A DNA stretch of 64,000 nucleotides from Heterocephalus glaber (taxonomy: Eukaryota; Chordata; Mammalia; Rodentia; Bathyergidae), in the NCBI RefSeq assembly GCF_000247695.1, contig NW_004624779.1:2138226-2202225 (forward strand), written 5' to 3'. The stretch's first letter is position 1; each line of letters starts with the position of its first letter. The notes beneath the pieces were generated by a model. The model worked only from the letters and a program-made list of their open reading frames with translations. It did not search any database and had not been told where the DNA came from. This document shows, piece after piece, positions 36,085 to 48,031 of this stretch. Position numbers and translations under genes: made by a program.

Positions 36085-37102
36085 TATATGTAATATACAC
36101 ATATATTATTATGCTTTTATGATCCATCTACAAATGAAGAGAAAATGAGCTCATATTTCCAGGCTTATATGGAGACCTATAGGTGGCTTTTAGCTGTTTT
36201 GTTTGGAAGGAGAGAAAGCATTGCTGTTTCTCCAAATGAATAAAGAAGATGGAGGAGGAGAGAGCAGCAAAGAGAGAATTTGCTGGAGTCAAAGGAGTGA
36301 AGGCATTAAAAACAGCTGTCTCAATTTTGCCAGTGACAGTCCTGAGTACCACTTTTCAACTTTAGAAAGTGAAACACCAGAAAACAGATTCTTTGGAGAA
36401 ATAGAGTGACATGTGGAGAATTACGTGGTAGGAGTGGTGAAGCATAAACCTGAAATGGCAAGTATGGGTGACTACAATTTGTAAAGGCAACAACCAGGGT
36501 ACACTTTGTGCAGAGCAAGGTAATGATCATATGCCTTTGAAAGCAATATTCTATAAATGTTATTTCCAAAGTAAATAAGAATCCCTAAGGTAAAAATTCC
36601 TCATGATTTATTCTTCTTTCAAAAATGTTGTTAGAACTTGCATGCATACGAAAAACAAGGGCTTATATAATAGCACTGACACAAATACACACATATTCAT
36701 CTATTCCATTGCCACTTTTCTAGAATGATCAGTAATTATATGTCCATTGAAATGCAAGTAAACTTAAACTGACCATAAATCTAAGGATAGTATTCACTTA
36801 ATAGACTATACATAGTGTGTATAGATGTTTGTCTTATATAGAGAGATAAGGTTACTTTTTTATTTTTCAGGTGCTTTGCTTGATAAATATTATTAGTAGA
36901 GTTTATGAATTTAACTGAAACAAAAGGAAAAGGTGCAAACTTAAATAAAATTTAATCTAATAAATTCAATTTTAAGAAAATGCAAGCAATGATAAAAATA
37001 GTTTTCTTCCAAAAATCAAAACACAGGCATATTCACATTTATACTCCTGAATAATTTCTTTTTCATGTTGTTGTGGTCATTGCTAATTTTATTCCTTGCT
37101 AA

Positions 37103-37219
37103 TTTTTTTTTGATACAGGTTTTGACTATGTAGTTCAGGCTAGTCTTGAACTCATAGTGATCCTTCTGCCTCAGCCTCCAAAGTGCAGGGATTACAGGCT
37201 TGTGCCACCATCCCTGGCA
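37103..37219 (-). mobile_element. B1 SINE (7SL-derived), minus strand
   Basis: On the plus strand: a T run, then 'cttgaactcatagtgatcct', 'ctgcctcagcctccaaagtg', 'cagggattacaggcttgtgc' and 'caccatccctggcac', the reverse complement of a B1 monomer. The 7SL-derived B1 family is specific to rodents and their close relatives, which supports the rodent assignment. No clear target duplication. Confidence 0.88.
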
Positions 37220-39510
37220 CATGTTTTTCCAATTTATATATTTTCACATTTTTTAAGGAGATAGCATAAGTACTTTCAGTGTAAATAATATGTAATTTTG
37301 ACATAAAATAACGATTTACCGTGTTTCTGATTGAAATCCTGTTTACCTTTTATTTGATAAACTAATTTTAAAAACAGGAACATGAAATAATGTGTTAAAC
37401 AAATGTTATATCCAATATGATGCCTTAGAACTTAACAAATTGATGTTAAAATGATCACTGATGGGAACTCTTCCTCCAGTGAGATTTTTTTTTCCTCCAG
37501 TGAGTTTTAAATGTTCTGAGAGAATAAGAGTGGGTCATACCAAACAATGCAACATTCCTTGATTTGTGGCCAGAGGTTCCTAACACATCCACAAATCTGG
37601 GCTTTGGGTTGACCAAGGTCAACCATTGCGTGTCGTGTCTGCAGCTCCTGACCTTGGTCATTCAGGCCACAGAGGGTTGAAGAGACTGAGTGCAAGAGGA
37701 AAGAATTTATGTGCAAGGGAACTACGTAGACATCTTTTTGTACAAGCTCATCTATGCAATGAATTCTAATCATGGCTCAACTGATTGAATCAGAAGATTG
37801 GGGAGTGAGATCAACTTTGTTGTTTTAAGTTCTTCTTAAGTGATAGCAATTATCCACAAACAAAGACAAGAAGCTCTAAAAACTGACACTCTTTCCCTCC
37901 AGCAGTCTAATTCTGAAGTGGAGGGATTCTACTTTATGAGCAAAGATTGAAATCTTGGGGGAAAGAAACCCTGAACATTCTTCTAGCCAAATTCACAGTT
38001 TTATAGTCAACATTGACCTAAAACATGCCTAGATGAGACAAAGAAAGAGAGGGAGAGAGGAGAGATTTCAAGAAAGAATGTTTTATATGTAGAAGAGATG
38101 CAAACACATATAATAGCCAAGACCTTTGAATTTGGATGGAGAAGGCTCCACATGTGAGTCCCAGTGCTTATTCACACTAATTGTTTTGGGTAGATAATCT
38201 CTAAGGTATTTTTTTAGTTCTAGAGCTTCATAACTCTGAAATAATTTCAGGACCCTCTTAATTCTGCTTGAGTTTCTCTTTGTTTTCCAGCCTCAACTTT
38301 CTTTCTCCTAAATGTTACCTGCAATTCCCTGCCTCCAGGATTAGTGACTATTTAATAGTCTAGATTTCATCCCTACTTTTCTGAGTATGTTTTAGCTTAT
38401 ATCTTAAATGTGCAATCCATAAAGTTATCTACTCTCTTTTAGTTGTAATTTTACAAGTAATCAGAAAATAACAGGGTCATCATATCTGATATAGTGTCTT
38501 TCTTGGCCTTTTATTCTATTAAAACTTTAACATTTTTTTCATCCAAATCACTAAAAGGTAAGCTTTTCAGTTTTCAATCCCAAGTGATGAGAGAAAAAGA
38601 ATTTTAAACAGATGTCCTTCTCCAAAGATTAGTAAACATGCACTTAGCCTAAATCTACAATCATCTGTGATGTTAAATAAGGGTTAGCCTCCTGTAATTA
38701 ATTTAGTGCTGGAGCTGTCTCTGCACTAACCTCTCAGTCCTTTCAACATACCACATTCAAATAACATCAATATATTAATGTTGCCTCAACTCAGGTTCCC
38801 TTCTTGCTACTCGTGATTTTAAATTTTGTTTCCTGTTGTTAGTTAATGAACATATAAACCATTTCATTTCCCTGGGACAGAAATATGGTTTCATACATTG
38901 TATAGAAATCTAATTATATGACACTGAGCCTACGTGCAACATCGAATATTCAATAGGAAGCACTTGTCTACATTCAGGGGCAACAATTCACTGTGTGTCC
39001 ATGTGTTGGGACCTGAGAAGGCCCATGATTCAAAGCATAAATGAATCATCTCCTTTGATGTGTGAGCAATTCAATTTATCTAGTCAATAAAGAATAATGC
39101 AGAGGTGTTGTCAGAGGTATATTTCCTCTCAATTAACTGCTTTCTGCTTACTGGTTTTAGATTGTTTTCTAACAATGTGATGTTTCTTATAAATTGCATT
39201 CTACTGTGTCCCGTTGTTCAAACCCCTTTTAATCCATACTGCTGATGGATCTTTTGAAAAGGCAAATCACATCATGTTACACAGCCAATTATCATTTTAA
39301 ATGTAGTTTTTCCTTGCTTGAAACGTTGATTTATCCAAATGGCAACAAACAAGAACTGTAAAACTTTTTAAAAATTACTGATGCCTAAATTACTCTGCCT
39401 AAACCCAGTGAATATAAACCTTTAAAGTAGTGGTCTGGATATAGTTGTTTTTAAAATCGGAAACTCCTGATTCCAAATATGGTCATTTGTGGGAACAATG
39501 GGCTAAATAT
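37220..39510. other. Non-coding, no gene seen
   Basis: Mostly unique sequence. A 12-bp direct duplication (tcctccagtgag) lies at 37472-37483 and 37493-37504. A minus-strand frame of 88 codons at 37507-37773 has no known motif. Confidence 0.45.
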
Positions 39511-39900
39511 CTATTAGGGTTCATATCTAGATGTCTCCCAAGTCCTCATGCACTCCTAAGTGGGGTTTGGGCAGGTGATTGCCTCACTGGAGTGTGATTC
39601 TGATCAGTGGAATGCTCCATTAATGAGTTTATAGCTAAATGTAATTCGGGAAGTTAATCCTGTTTGGAGGATGTGGGTCACTGGGGATGTGTGGCCTGGA
39701 AGGGTTTGATGATGGCTTTCTGCTTCCTATCTGTCCTGCCATGAGCATTTCGCCTCTGCCATGCCCTTCTGCCATCCCCAGACCTTGGAGGCCACAAATT
39801 ATGGACTGAAAACTCCACAAAATTTAAGCTAAAATAAACCTTCCTCCTCTAAGTTATGAGGCTGGATATTGTGTCCCAGCAATGAAAAAGTAAGCCAATA
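39511..39900 (+). mobile_element. ERVL-MaLR LTR, plus strand
   Basis: Starts near 'tattagggttcatatctaga', contains 'ggatgtgggtcactggggat', 'ttctgccatccccagacctt' and 'ctaaaataaaccttcctcct' with an AATAAA signal, and ends 'gtgtcccagcaatgaaaaag'. This is the sense orientation of the LTRs at 1.2, 7.8 and 32.4 kb. Confidence 0.78.
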
Positions 39901-40084
39901 TTGAAACCCAATTTATTTAGTGTGGAATATAAATAGGTTGCCAATACCAGTGAATACCTCTCTTGTTTCCTAATTCTTTTCCCAGCTATATTTTATTCTC
40001 CAAAACACATGGACACACTTACATATGTACATGTGCAGATGCTGTATGCTCAGATGTTTTAAAAATTTTTAATATTTCACAAAT

Positions 40085-40252
40085 CAGTCTCAGATGAGAA
40101 AATCGGGAGGGGTGGAGGGGCTGATGGGAGGGAAGGGGAATGGGGAAAAAACAAGAACCAAGATGTATCATGTACAGGTACAATGTCCCAATGATGAATG
40201 TGATCATAATGTATACCTAAAATGTACCAATAAACTTAATGGAAAAAAAAGA
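40085..40252 (+). mobile_element. Short 5'-truncated L1 3' end with A tail
   Basis: A G-rich 3' UTR piece from about 40085, then 'agatgtatcatgtacaggta', 'tgtatacctaaaatgtacca', and an A tail. It matches 29318-29417 closely, so both come from the same L1 family. A G-run cluster at 40105-40145 could form a G-quadruplex. A 136-codon plus frame that starts inside it is not a gene. Confidence 0.88.
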
Positions 40253-40722
40253 AGGGGGAAAAATCTAGCTGAACGTGGTCAACACAGGTTTGAGATCATC
40301 CAGGCACTTGATGAGAGGAAACTCCAAGAAGACCAGGATTTGTTCAGATCCCTTGGTCTTATGGAGAAGAGCTCTGCATCACTTAATCCTTCTCTCCCTG
40401 CTCTGATCCACCTGGAGCTCAGACTCCATCACAGCGGGGAGTGTACTAGCCAAAGCCTCCCTGTGCGCACTGAGGGCAGGCAGCCCACAGAACTTGTGAC
40501 ATGAATGTGAACTCTGTGCCTCAGGGAAGGACAGAGCCACGTCCCCTCACTGTGACCTGCAAATACCTGAGGGCCAAATAGGAAGCAAAGAGACTGTTCA
40601 AGTCCAACGTCTGAGGTATAACATGCCTTAGAATTCTGGTTATGTGCTTTTCCCTACAGATCATTCGGAACAAAATACTACTGGACTCGTGTCCCACATT
40701 ACTCTAGAACTAGCAAAGCACA
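40253..40722. other. Non-coding, no gene seen
   Basis: Slightly GC-richer unique sequence. An open frame from the L1 tail continues to 40504 but shows no known domain. Confidence 0.4.
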
Positions 40723-40809
40723 TTTTTTTTTTTTTGGTGCCAGGGATCGAACTCTGGTCCTTGCATTTGCGGGGCAGGCGGCAGAACCACTGAGTTAAAT
40801 CCCTGGCCC
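40723..40809 (-). mobile_element. ID-like tRNA-derived SINE, minus strand
   Basis: A T run, 'ggtgccagggatcgaactct' (B-box complement) and 'accactgagttaaatccctg' (A-box complement). Target duplications are not clear; possible imperfect pair ending in 'acatt' on both sides. Confidence 0.88.
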
Positions 40810-40861
40810 CTAGTACATTGTTAATAATAGATACATTATTGCTTATTTAGAAAGAGCATGA

Positions 40862-41010
40862 TAATAATAATACTAACAATAGCTACCACATTATTTTCCT
40901 ATGTATCAGAGAGTGAATCATACACCTTTAATATGCTATCTTTTATATTTAAATTTACACAAAAACTATATAGGTGAGTAGTAGTATCTCTATCATATTA
41001 TTAAAAAATG
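40862..41010 (-). repeat. MIR SINE, minus strand
   Basis: 'aacaatagctaccacattat', 'cctatgtatcagagagtgaa' and 'tataggtgagtagtagtatc' follow the reverse complement of MIR in order. Diverged. Confidence 0.6.
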
Positions 41011-41064
41011 GAAAAGTTTGCATAATGTGAAAATCTTCATCACAGCCGACATTATGGAATTTTC

Positions 41065-41250
41065 CTTTTGCTAGCAATGATACTGAGTGTATTGAATACA
41101 TTAACTCATTTAAACTTTATGATTACCAAATGAATTATTTACTAATAACATCCAATTTGACAAATGGGGAAATTGGGACAGAAGAGGAAGTAAATATGGG
41201 CAAGGACATCTAGCTACCAAATATGAGGGTTTGGGTTTAAAGATAGGCAG
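41065..41250 (-). repeat. MIR SINE, minus strand
   Basis: 'attaactcatttaaacttta', 'tttgacaaatggggaaattg', and 'gggcaaggacatctagctac' follow the reverse-complemented MIR core. It is a second copy directly behind the previous one, in the same orientation. Confidence 0.68.
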
Positions 41251-44200
41251 TTTTATTTCATCTTGGTCGTCTAAGTTATGATGTGATGCCCTATTATTTA
41301 AACACAGGATTTCAACTTCAACTCTATCATTTTTAATTAATATTTAATTATATGTGATCATTATCTAACTTATAGAAAGTATTCCTCATCTAGAAATTGG
41401 AGGGAGTGTTTCTCACAAGATATTAAATCTAGACTATAAGTACTTAAGAAATGGATATACAGAGAATGAAACGCTTCTAGGCTACAACAAATTTTTAAAA
41501 ACTAACACGAGTCTTACTATGGTCTGAGAAATGAACATAAGTTCAATTAACAAAAGCAATTTAATTAATAAAAGCCTTTTCAAAGCTGCATTATGGTCTT
41601 GGGAGCACTGTATCACTGCATAATGGTGCAAAGTCATTGGCCCATGCTAGATGCAATGATCTTCATGAATCTTTGGGACTCACTTGTACATGGTTTGCTG
41701 CGATGGCTGTTGTTTATGATTTTCCATGGTGACTTCTTAACTGGAACCACTGAGGAACAACTTTCCATTTCTGTGTCATTCAAAGGTACCCTTTGCCTGA
41801 GAAAATGAGTTGCTTTCATTTAGGAACACTGTGAATTGTGTAGCATATTTTGAATACTCACTTATCTCAGTGCTCAAAGTCACAGAAACAAATTCACAAT
41901 ATACCTTCAGCAAATATGGAAGGAATCACAGCCCTCATTTAGTATATTACCTTCATTGCAATCTGTACTTTGCGTTTCTACCTATTTGTTTCACTATGAA
42001 TGCTAAACAGTTTTAGAAGTGAAGACTATGTTAATTGTTAATAATTAGTAACATCCAAGACACCTGAAGTAAATCATTACTCATTGCCCTCCATTTTATT
42101 ATACTGATTACTACATGTAGACCTAAAGTCTTATAATAAGGAGATTCCATAACTCTATTTGTAATATGAGCAGATACAAAATTCACCTGAGAGGGCTGCA
42201 GGGAAACAAAATTCTGGTGGAAGCCAGGTTTCAGTTAAGGTTAGAAAGTGGCCTAAAAGCTATTACAAATTTGAGGATTAAAGTGACCTGATGACATTCC
42301 ACAGCAGTTTCAAAGAACACAACAGAAAGGCCCAATAGAGTTCAGGTTAGTGATATATGGAAAGGTAAGGGGGTAAGATATGGGTGATGGTGGGTGCATG
42401 GGAATTTTGGGCTTTGGGAGATGAGACATGCATGATTTTGAAGCATGATGGAATCAGGCTTGAAACTTCTTGAAGGAAGGTAGCCTCTCAATCTGAGCTA
42501 GATTAGTGATGACGTGGCTTCAGAAAATGGGCTTCTGAACAATTACTGCTTCCTTGAACCCTGGTTGATGAATGGAGAGAGAAAAGGACAATCACACAGT
42601 AAATGCAGGGTAAGGAGCAGGTATCTGTGGTAGGCACAGAAAGCATGGAAATACCAGGAAAGATGAAAGTTGTACTCCTCCCTCCAGAAGACTTATTTTT
42701 TCTTTTGTTAACGTAAGATGAGACAGCATGTTCAGAAACATATGAAATAAGTGGGTGTATCACCAAAAAGTTATATAAACATGGAACTCCTGGCTTACTT
42801 TTAGTAAGTTTCCTGCCATTTGGAAAGAGAAGTGATATGTGTAATGAAAAGCCTTATAGAAGTCAGGTAACAAAAGCTGATAGTATCCTAATAACATCAT
42901 CGACCACTGCTCTATGTTGTAAAAGAATTTGCACAGTAGAGAGGTTGAGAGGTCAAAGTGACAGGAGCACAAAAATGTGAAATGTTATACAAAAGACCTA
43001 GAGATTTGATGTATTTTAAGGAGCTGATTAAAATAATATTTGTTTTGCACAGGGCTAGAGGTGTAGGTAGAACTATTAGGACCATATGGCAATAGTCTAG
43101 ATTGTAGGAGTTTTCAGTAATTGTTGAATCCAACTGTCACTTGGGATTGTCCTGTCCTGACTATAAGGCCCATGTCTTTAGGAAATTAACACAGTGCTAG
43201 AGATTTCCTTGAATTCTTGATTACTAATGTTCTAATAGTAATTTTTTGACTTGATTTTCTACTGCTGCTAGCTGTTGATATTGTAGTTTCCATCAATGAA
43301 TGCTTATCTGTCCCCAAACTGCATTAATCATACATTCTTGAAGACAGCACTCACCCAAAATATTTTTGATTCAGCAACTTTTATAGAAGTCTTGCTGGTA
43401 ATGGGAACAGTGTCCTACCACATAGTAAAAAGAACCTAAAATTGAAACTAGACATGGATTAGGCCACCCACTCCCATAGCCAGACATTTTGTACCTAAAT
43501 GTCATTTATTTCTATTTGCTACAAATTGCACCGACTCCGTACTCTGCTCCTATCTCTCAGTTCCTCAGACTCCCAGTTCAGAATTTAGATTAATTTCATT
43601 TGCAGAACACTTTAGCTGTCATTTTGCAGCCATGATGTTATCTCTTTCCCTCCTGGAAATACTTAGTAAGAGTTCCCATTAACACTAGAGAAAAATTTGG
43701 GTATTATTTTAGTGCAGAGGGGTTTCAATCTTTGGTGTGGTTTTAAATTGAATGGTTTTATATCTTTAAAAAACACTAACAATGAGCATAATTTACTGAA
43801 AAATAAAACATAAGGGGAGCTTTATGATAGTGATCAGGAGTCATAATCAAATGGTATAAATCAAATTATACTTATCCATGCTCACTAATACCTGGGAATT
43901 CTCCAAAGCAACAGTACTTTAATAAATTTATGAACTATTATTAGAACATAGAGACCTCTATTCCAAGTGTATATACAAGTTTACCATTATTAAAGATATG
44001 AATTGTCATTTAAAAGCTTCATCTGTTATTTTTGTAGATATTTATCTTTACTGATTTTTATTTTTTAGTCCAAATGTAGTACATGGGGAAAAGATAGTGG
44101 AGAAAACTAGACTTTTAAAAAGTTTTCTTTTAAGGCTGCAACTGAATGGGAGAGTAGTTTAGCTGAAAAAAGTGTGTTTGTTTCTATGTCACTGCTACAA

Positions 44201-46089
44201 TTCCGGTTATACTTTCTATTTACTTCACTCTTAAATTTCCAGACTAGAAAAATTTTGAGAAAATAATAGAACATATTTTATATATCCTTTAAAGTGAATT
44301 TCTGGATAGAAAAACCAAATAGTTGTATTTTTAAATAACAGGTACTCATTTGTTAAAGAGTAGTAGCCAATAGATTTACCTAGTTTTGCTTAAATTCACT
44401 CACTTGTCAAGAAACTTATTGGGTTCACAATGTCAATTACGTTTTTGAATTCTTGAATGAATAGCTATTGATTCTGGCATTAATCCTTTGGGCTGCTGTG
44501 TTGGAGAAATTGCTTAAAGTAAGCAGAAGTTTAGGATTCATCCAAGCACTGCTGACTTTAGGAATTAATTTTATTACATTGAGGACTTATACACAAAAAC
44601 ACACACAAATAAAGTGGCTTATAATCCATTTCTGATGGGACTTAGCTGAAAATAAATTATTGCTATTTTAGTCACTGCTGAATTTATCACATAAATACTG
44701 GTGAAATCATTGATTTAACTGATAATTTATTTTACCTGGTATTACAGTCTGTCCACAAGGGGGCTCCCTTGTTTTAATTTTCGAAATTTCCTTCAAATGG
44801 GATTATGACATTTTGTGAAGTTTTATTTTTTTATCTTTGCGGAAGAATTTAATAAACGAATTTTAAATGCACCAGAAACTCTGAAACATATTAATGGGTC
44901 ACATTAACTTGAAAGAAAGAAGTGCTGTTTCTACACTCTCTGGGGCATCTTTTTCCCTGGTGAAAAAGTGTCTTAATGTCATCGCCTTATGACAAAGTTG
45001 TGCCTCTCTAAGTTGTGCAAAGCCAATTCTACCACAGACTGCATAAGCAATATGAGACAAATAGCATAATTGCAACGGAGAAGCTTTGTAAAGCCCTCCT
45101 GATTTCCATGTGATAAAATGCTACTTCAAATGGGCAGACACATAGCACAAATCATTTCTCTAACATTATTCTTTAAAAAAAGAAAATCCCTCTTTTCTTC
45201 AATAAAATAAGATTTGAGAATACTTGAAAGTACTCGGTGAAATGTTTGTTAGTTACTTTTTCAGAAGTCTTACTGTTTATTCAATCCAGCTGAGAAAAGA
45301 CTCCTTTTGTGGGGATTACATCACAAATACTCTTTTAAGAGCCAGATGAGTTTTATGTATGAAAAGCTAATGCCCCAAGCAGCTTACAGTTTCCTGAGAG
45401 AGAGTGAAATAGAAACAACTGTATGGAAAACTGATGAAAGTGTTGAAGAATCCAAGGAAGTCTGAATCTTGAAAAGTCAGAAATAAAGACTGAATTTAGG
45501 CTTAAGTATATTTGAGTATATAGCACTATTTGATATTTTAAAGGCTAATATTTGTTGTTCCTATGCCTTGTACTACTCACTGCGCGGAACATTCTTGGTG
45601 TATGTGTATTGTTTTGTGTACTCCTCATACTAAACCCTGCAGTGGGTGCTGTCGATCATTTGCCTCCATCACAGGCCTTTGAGCACTTCCATCTCAGTCA
45701 ACAGCAGACCCATAAACCATCCTGTGGTGCTCAGCCAGCCTCCAGGTGGCACACAAGTCCTTTTTGTTCTAAAGGAAACGGCGCTATCCTGGTCTGTCAC
45801 CCTTTTCAAAGAAAGCAACATTCCTCATAAAACACCATATGATTTCAAGTCTCACAAAATTCTGCAAGCAGACGTTTTTGGGACAAAGAATTGACCAAGT
45901 AAATTGTGGATGTCTAATGTATAGTGGGTGAGAGGGATAAGAAGTGAGGGGAGAAAGATAAAGTTAGTGTTTACCTATACGTTTATTTATAAGAGAAAGC
46001 ACATGGCGAGTTTTCTGTTACCAAAGGGCAACTCTATAGAAGAGGGGAGGATAGTAGCAAAGAGCAGAATGGCAGTTGTGTAAGGTTGG
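41251..46089. other. Non-coding, repeat-poor
   Basis: About 4.8 kb with few recognisable repeats and no gene. Scattered short frames (for example 45552-45830) have no domain. It holds a CTCF-like core at 44753-44764 and a repeat-free stretch at about 44740-45080. The stretch at 42190-42970 is GC-moderate and may be an old repeat I cannot name. Confidence 0.45.
44753..44764 (+). promoter_or_regulatory. CTCF-like core motif
   Basis: ccacaagggggc matches the CTCF core pattern (CCAsyAGrkGGC) except for an A where C/G is usual. Single motif matches are common by chance, so function is only a possibility. Confidence 0.25.
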
Positions 46090-46375
46090 AGAGGGAGAAA
46101 TGGGGAGAAGTTATTCAAAAGGCACAAAGGTTCAGTAAAATGAATGAATCTCACGCAGAACATGGTGACCATAGTTAGTAATACTGTATTGTACTTAAAA
46201 TTTGCTGAGATTAGATCTCAATTGTTCTCACCACAGAAAAAATAATGGATATGCTAATTAGCTTGATTGTGTGATCATTTAAAAATGCACATGTATATCA
46301 AATCATCAAATTGTATACCTTAAATGTACACAACTCCTATTTGTCAACCGTACATCATTAAAGCTAAAAATACGG
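46090..46375 (+). mobile_element. Ancient L1 3' UTR fragment (L1MA-like)
   Basis: 'tggtgaccatagttagtaat', 'actgtattgtacttaaaatt', 'aatggatatgctaattagct', 'atcatcaaattgtatacctt' and a terminal 'taaagctaaaaa' follow in order the 3' UTR shared by old mammalian L1s. It differs from the younger L1 3' end at 29.3 and 40.1 kb, so it is a different and older layer. Confidence 0.7.
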
Positions 46376-47988
46376 GGTTACGGAGATATTTAAGTTTTGG
46401 AATGATAGAGTCTGAGCTGACCATGGAATGTGAACTCTAATAGGTCAAGAATCTTTATCCTTTTGTTTTCCCACTTCTATAGCCCTAGCACCAAGTATAT
46501 AGGAAAAGAAAATATATTGTCAATATTCTACTTCCTAAATATTTTCTGTTAAGGAGCGTATATTTTTTAGTTTAGTGGCCACACAATATCTGCAACAACT
46601 ATTCAACTCTTTGGTTTTAATGTAAAAAGCAGTGTACACAGTACAAAGAATAATCAGCCTGACTCTGTTGTGGTAAAAACTTGATTTACAAAAACCAGTG
46701 TCCAGCTGAAGTTTCCCATCCCTGTGGACGCACTTCTAGCTCTACTATGCAACTATCACTCTTCTATGCAACTTTTTGGGTGCTGAAGATTTTAAAATTT
46801 GACACTTCATGGTTCTTGGCAAAGCAGACAGTATGGTAGTGTGAAACTATGTCTTCACATTTATACTGAAATCTTTTTACTTGTAAGAGATATTAACAGA
46901 AGGGATGAATTCATTATCTGTGCCTAATTTTGCTCTTTTAGAAGCAGTGTGGTGCGTGGGTGTGCGTACGTAATTGTGTGTGTGTATACCACTAAATACA
47001 TTAGAAAAGACTTCTAGTCACACTTCAAATTGGTAACATAATACCTATTGTTCAAGTAGTAGAGGAGAAGTCTTTACCATCTGATTGTTTTCAGTTTATA
47101 TGTTTGCTTGCACTATAACTATTTTATTTTTATCATCAAAATCACTTGGAAAAAACAGAACCAAATAAAAATTTACCTTTAAAGTCCTTTCCATTTATAT
47201 AGTTCAAAAGGAAGGACTATCACCCAAAAGTACCTAGTTTTAATGACACTTTTTAACTTTAGTGACCAGAATTATGTCAGACTCTGTTAACTTTCATTCC
47301 CTACTCCCTCAGCCTTTGCCCCCATTACCTCCAGGGCCTTTCAATGCCAACTGTAGGTGAAGAAAACATACAAAGCTGCCCTCAACAAGGAGAGGACTAC
47401 AGGAAAGATAATAAGAATATGCTTGGGTCCTTTGTGCCCGGATTATTTTTTTCCATACTCTGATGATTAATCTTGTGTGGCCATTTGAATGAGCTTTGAG
47501 TTGTCTAGATATTTGCTCAAATACAATTCTGGGTGTTTGTGTCAGGGTGGATTTGGAGCAGATGAACATGTGAATTAGCAGACGGAGTAGAGCCCATTGT
47601 CTCCCTAAAGCGAGTGGACCTCATGGCTTATATTTAACAAAGACAGGCCTCTACTTAGTAAGAAAGAATTCTTCCGCTTGATGACCTTCAAACTGGGAAC
47701 CAGTGTATTTTCTGCTATCAGATTGGAACTAAACCATTGGCTCCCTTCACTCTCTTTTTTTCTTTTTAAATTAATTTTTAAATTTTTATTGGTAAATGTT
47801 TGCAGTACATGCAATTTACAATCACCTCGGGGAGTGGGTACCTGTACTTACTCAACTGATCATGGGACTCACCAGCCTTCCTAGTTACAAAGGCAGCTCC
47901 TTATAATGAAATACTTTGTATACATGCATTCATGCTACTGGTTCTGTTTCTCTGGAGAACATCAACACATTGGCTTTCTGTCTGTCTC

Positions 47989-47992
47989 TGCG

Positions 47993-48030
<38 letters not shown>
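47989..48030. repeat. (CG)n(CA)n alternating purine-pyrimidine repeat
   Basis: Starts tgcgcgcgcgcg and continues as about fourteen CA units ending in CG. Strict purine-pyrimidine alternation for 42 bp is the sequence type that adopts left-handed Z-DNA under supercoiling. Confidence 0.92.

Positions 48031-48031
<1 letters not shown>

Larger units (their letters stand above)
32838..37102. other. Non-coding; mostly unique, with ATTA-rich intervals
   Basis: No gene recognised. Two intervals are repeat-free and rich in ATTA and TAATTA homeodomain-type cores (about 33480-33900 and 35230-35420). A GC-richer, unassigned stretch at about 34690-35060 repeats 'cctgattctcctc' at two places, near 34898 and 34938. 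A (TG)n lies at 35068-35087 and a perfect hairpin at 36061-36084. Confidence 0.45.

Noticed and set aside
40094..40504. 136-codon plus-strand frame
   Set aside because: It begins inside the L1 3' UTR and tail and runs into unique DNA; no known domain.
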